A stretch of 33,910 nt of DNA from JAXMAR01 sp046350295 (GTDB lineage Bacteria > Planctomycetota > Planctomycetia > Gemmatales > Gemmataceae), in assembly GCA_046350295.1 (NCBI GenBank), contig JAXMAR010000065.1, forward strand, positions 1 through 33,910. The letters run 5' to 3'. Below, in pieces: positions 33,659 to 33,910 of the stretch. The position numbers and the translations under genes are program-made. Numbering within the stretch: position 1 is the stretch's first letter; each line of letters starts with the position of its first letter. Below the pieces are notes generated by a model that saw nothing but the letters and a program-made list of their open reading frames with translations, was not told the DNA's origin and made no database searches.

Positions 33659-33910
33659 GGAATCTGCCGCCTGGAAGGAAATCCGCGTCCTCAACGCGAG
33701 TGTAATGGTCTTTGCGATAGATCTCTTCATCCCACAGCCCCACCAGAGCGCGAAGGGCACGCTTCGTCTGGCGCCACAACCGTTGCGCTGCCTTGATTGC
33801 AGCGCCTGAAGAATCTTTGTCCTTCCAGGCCACCTGATAATCGCTCTGTTGTGGTATCTGCGCAAAGATATCAGTCTTCAACTCCCTCCGGGCGACGACC
33901 ACAACATAGG
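33648..33910 (-). CDS. unrecognised protein, C-terminal fragment (cut by window edge)
   Basis: The minus frame is open from the window edge to TAG at 33648-33650, about 87 residues. It reads VVVARRELKTDIFAQIPQQ, SDYQVAWKDKDSSG and, towards the end, RLWRQTKRALRALVGLWDEE and YTRVEDADFLPGGRF. It is basic and mostly helical, and could be the tail of a larger enzyme of the polysaccharide region. I do not recognise a family. It is convergent with the methyltransferase and overlaps it by 11 nt. Confidence 0.55.
   Translation of the reverse strand, partial: YVVVVARRELKTDIFAQIPQQSDYQVAWKDKDSSGAAIKAAQRLWRQTKRALRALVGLWDEEIYRKDHYTRVEDADFLPGGRFLTD

Overview
The window is high-GC bacterial DNA with strong preference for C/G-ending codons. 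I see no tRNA, rRNA, CRISPR array, transposase or integrase. The gene mix points to a planctomycete-like bacterium: a secreted PPC/IPT-type protein, an LTEEQ-type helical segment with Gly-rich tails, alkaline-phosphatase-superfamily (AlkP) phosphodiesterases next to a small conserved gene and a sulfotransferase, and nested GCATGC-containing intergenic repeats. This assignment is inference from gene content; no phylogenetic marker is present.

Layout. 1-483 (-) is the start of a POT-family peptide transporter cut by the window edge. 644-3051 (+) holds an SDR oxidoreductase and glucose-6-phosphate dehydrogenase (zwf). 3056-12172 (-) is a tightly packed eight-gene set that looks like one lipid-modifying pathway. 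In transcription order it is a PmtA-like N-methyltransferase, a class III aminotransferase fused to a long-chain acyl-ACP/CoA reductase, a small membrane protein, a DUF2156 (MprF C-terminal-like) transferase, a diacylglycerol/sphingosine-kinase-like lipid kinase, a UbiH-type flavoprotein, a His-rich membrane protein (frameshifted here) and an acyl-CoA dehydrogenase. Several genes overlap by 1-4 nt, so they are probably co-translated. This is the most interesting part of the window.

12330-20491 (+) carries a secreted arylsulfotransferase-like beta-propeller with an unusual helical and Gly-rich insertion. Two AlkP-superfamily phosphodiesterases follow (one membrane-anchored, one Tat-type), then a 61-aa RHH-like protein, a membrane protein and a sulfotransferase. 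Two related ~185 bp nested inverted repeats flank the first phosphodiesterase gene. 20488-22384 (-) holds a MoxR/Mg-chelatase-type AAA+ ATPase followed by a small lipoprotein. 22483-24776 (+) is a secreted PPC-domain protein whose frame breaks at a sequence with the exact form of a -1 slippery heptamer. 24844-25455 is riboflavin synthase (ribE).

25570-33910 is a surface-polysaccharide region: DUF2304 protein, GT2 glycosyltransferase, Wzx-like flippase (opposite strand), methyltransferase, UDP-GlcNAc 2-epimerase (wecB), two GT4 glycosyltransferases, a second methyltransferase and the 3' end of an unrecognised gene. Codon use relaxes from about 32.27 kb onward.
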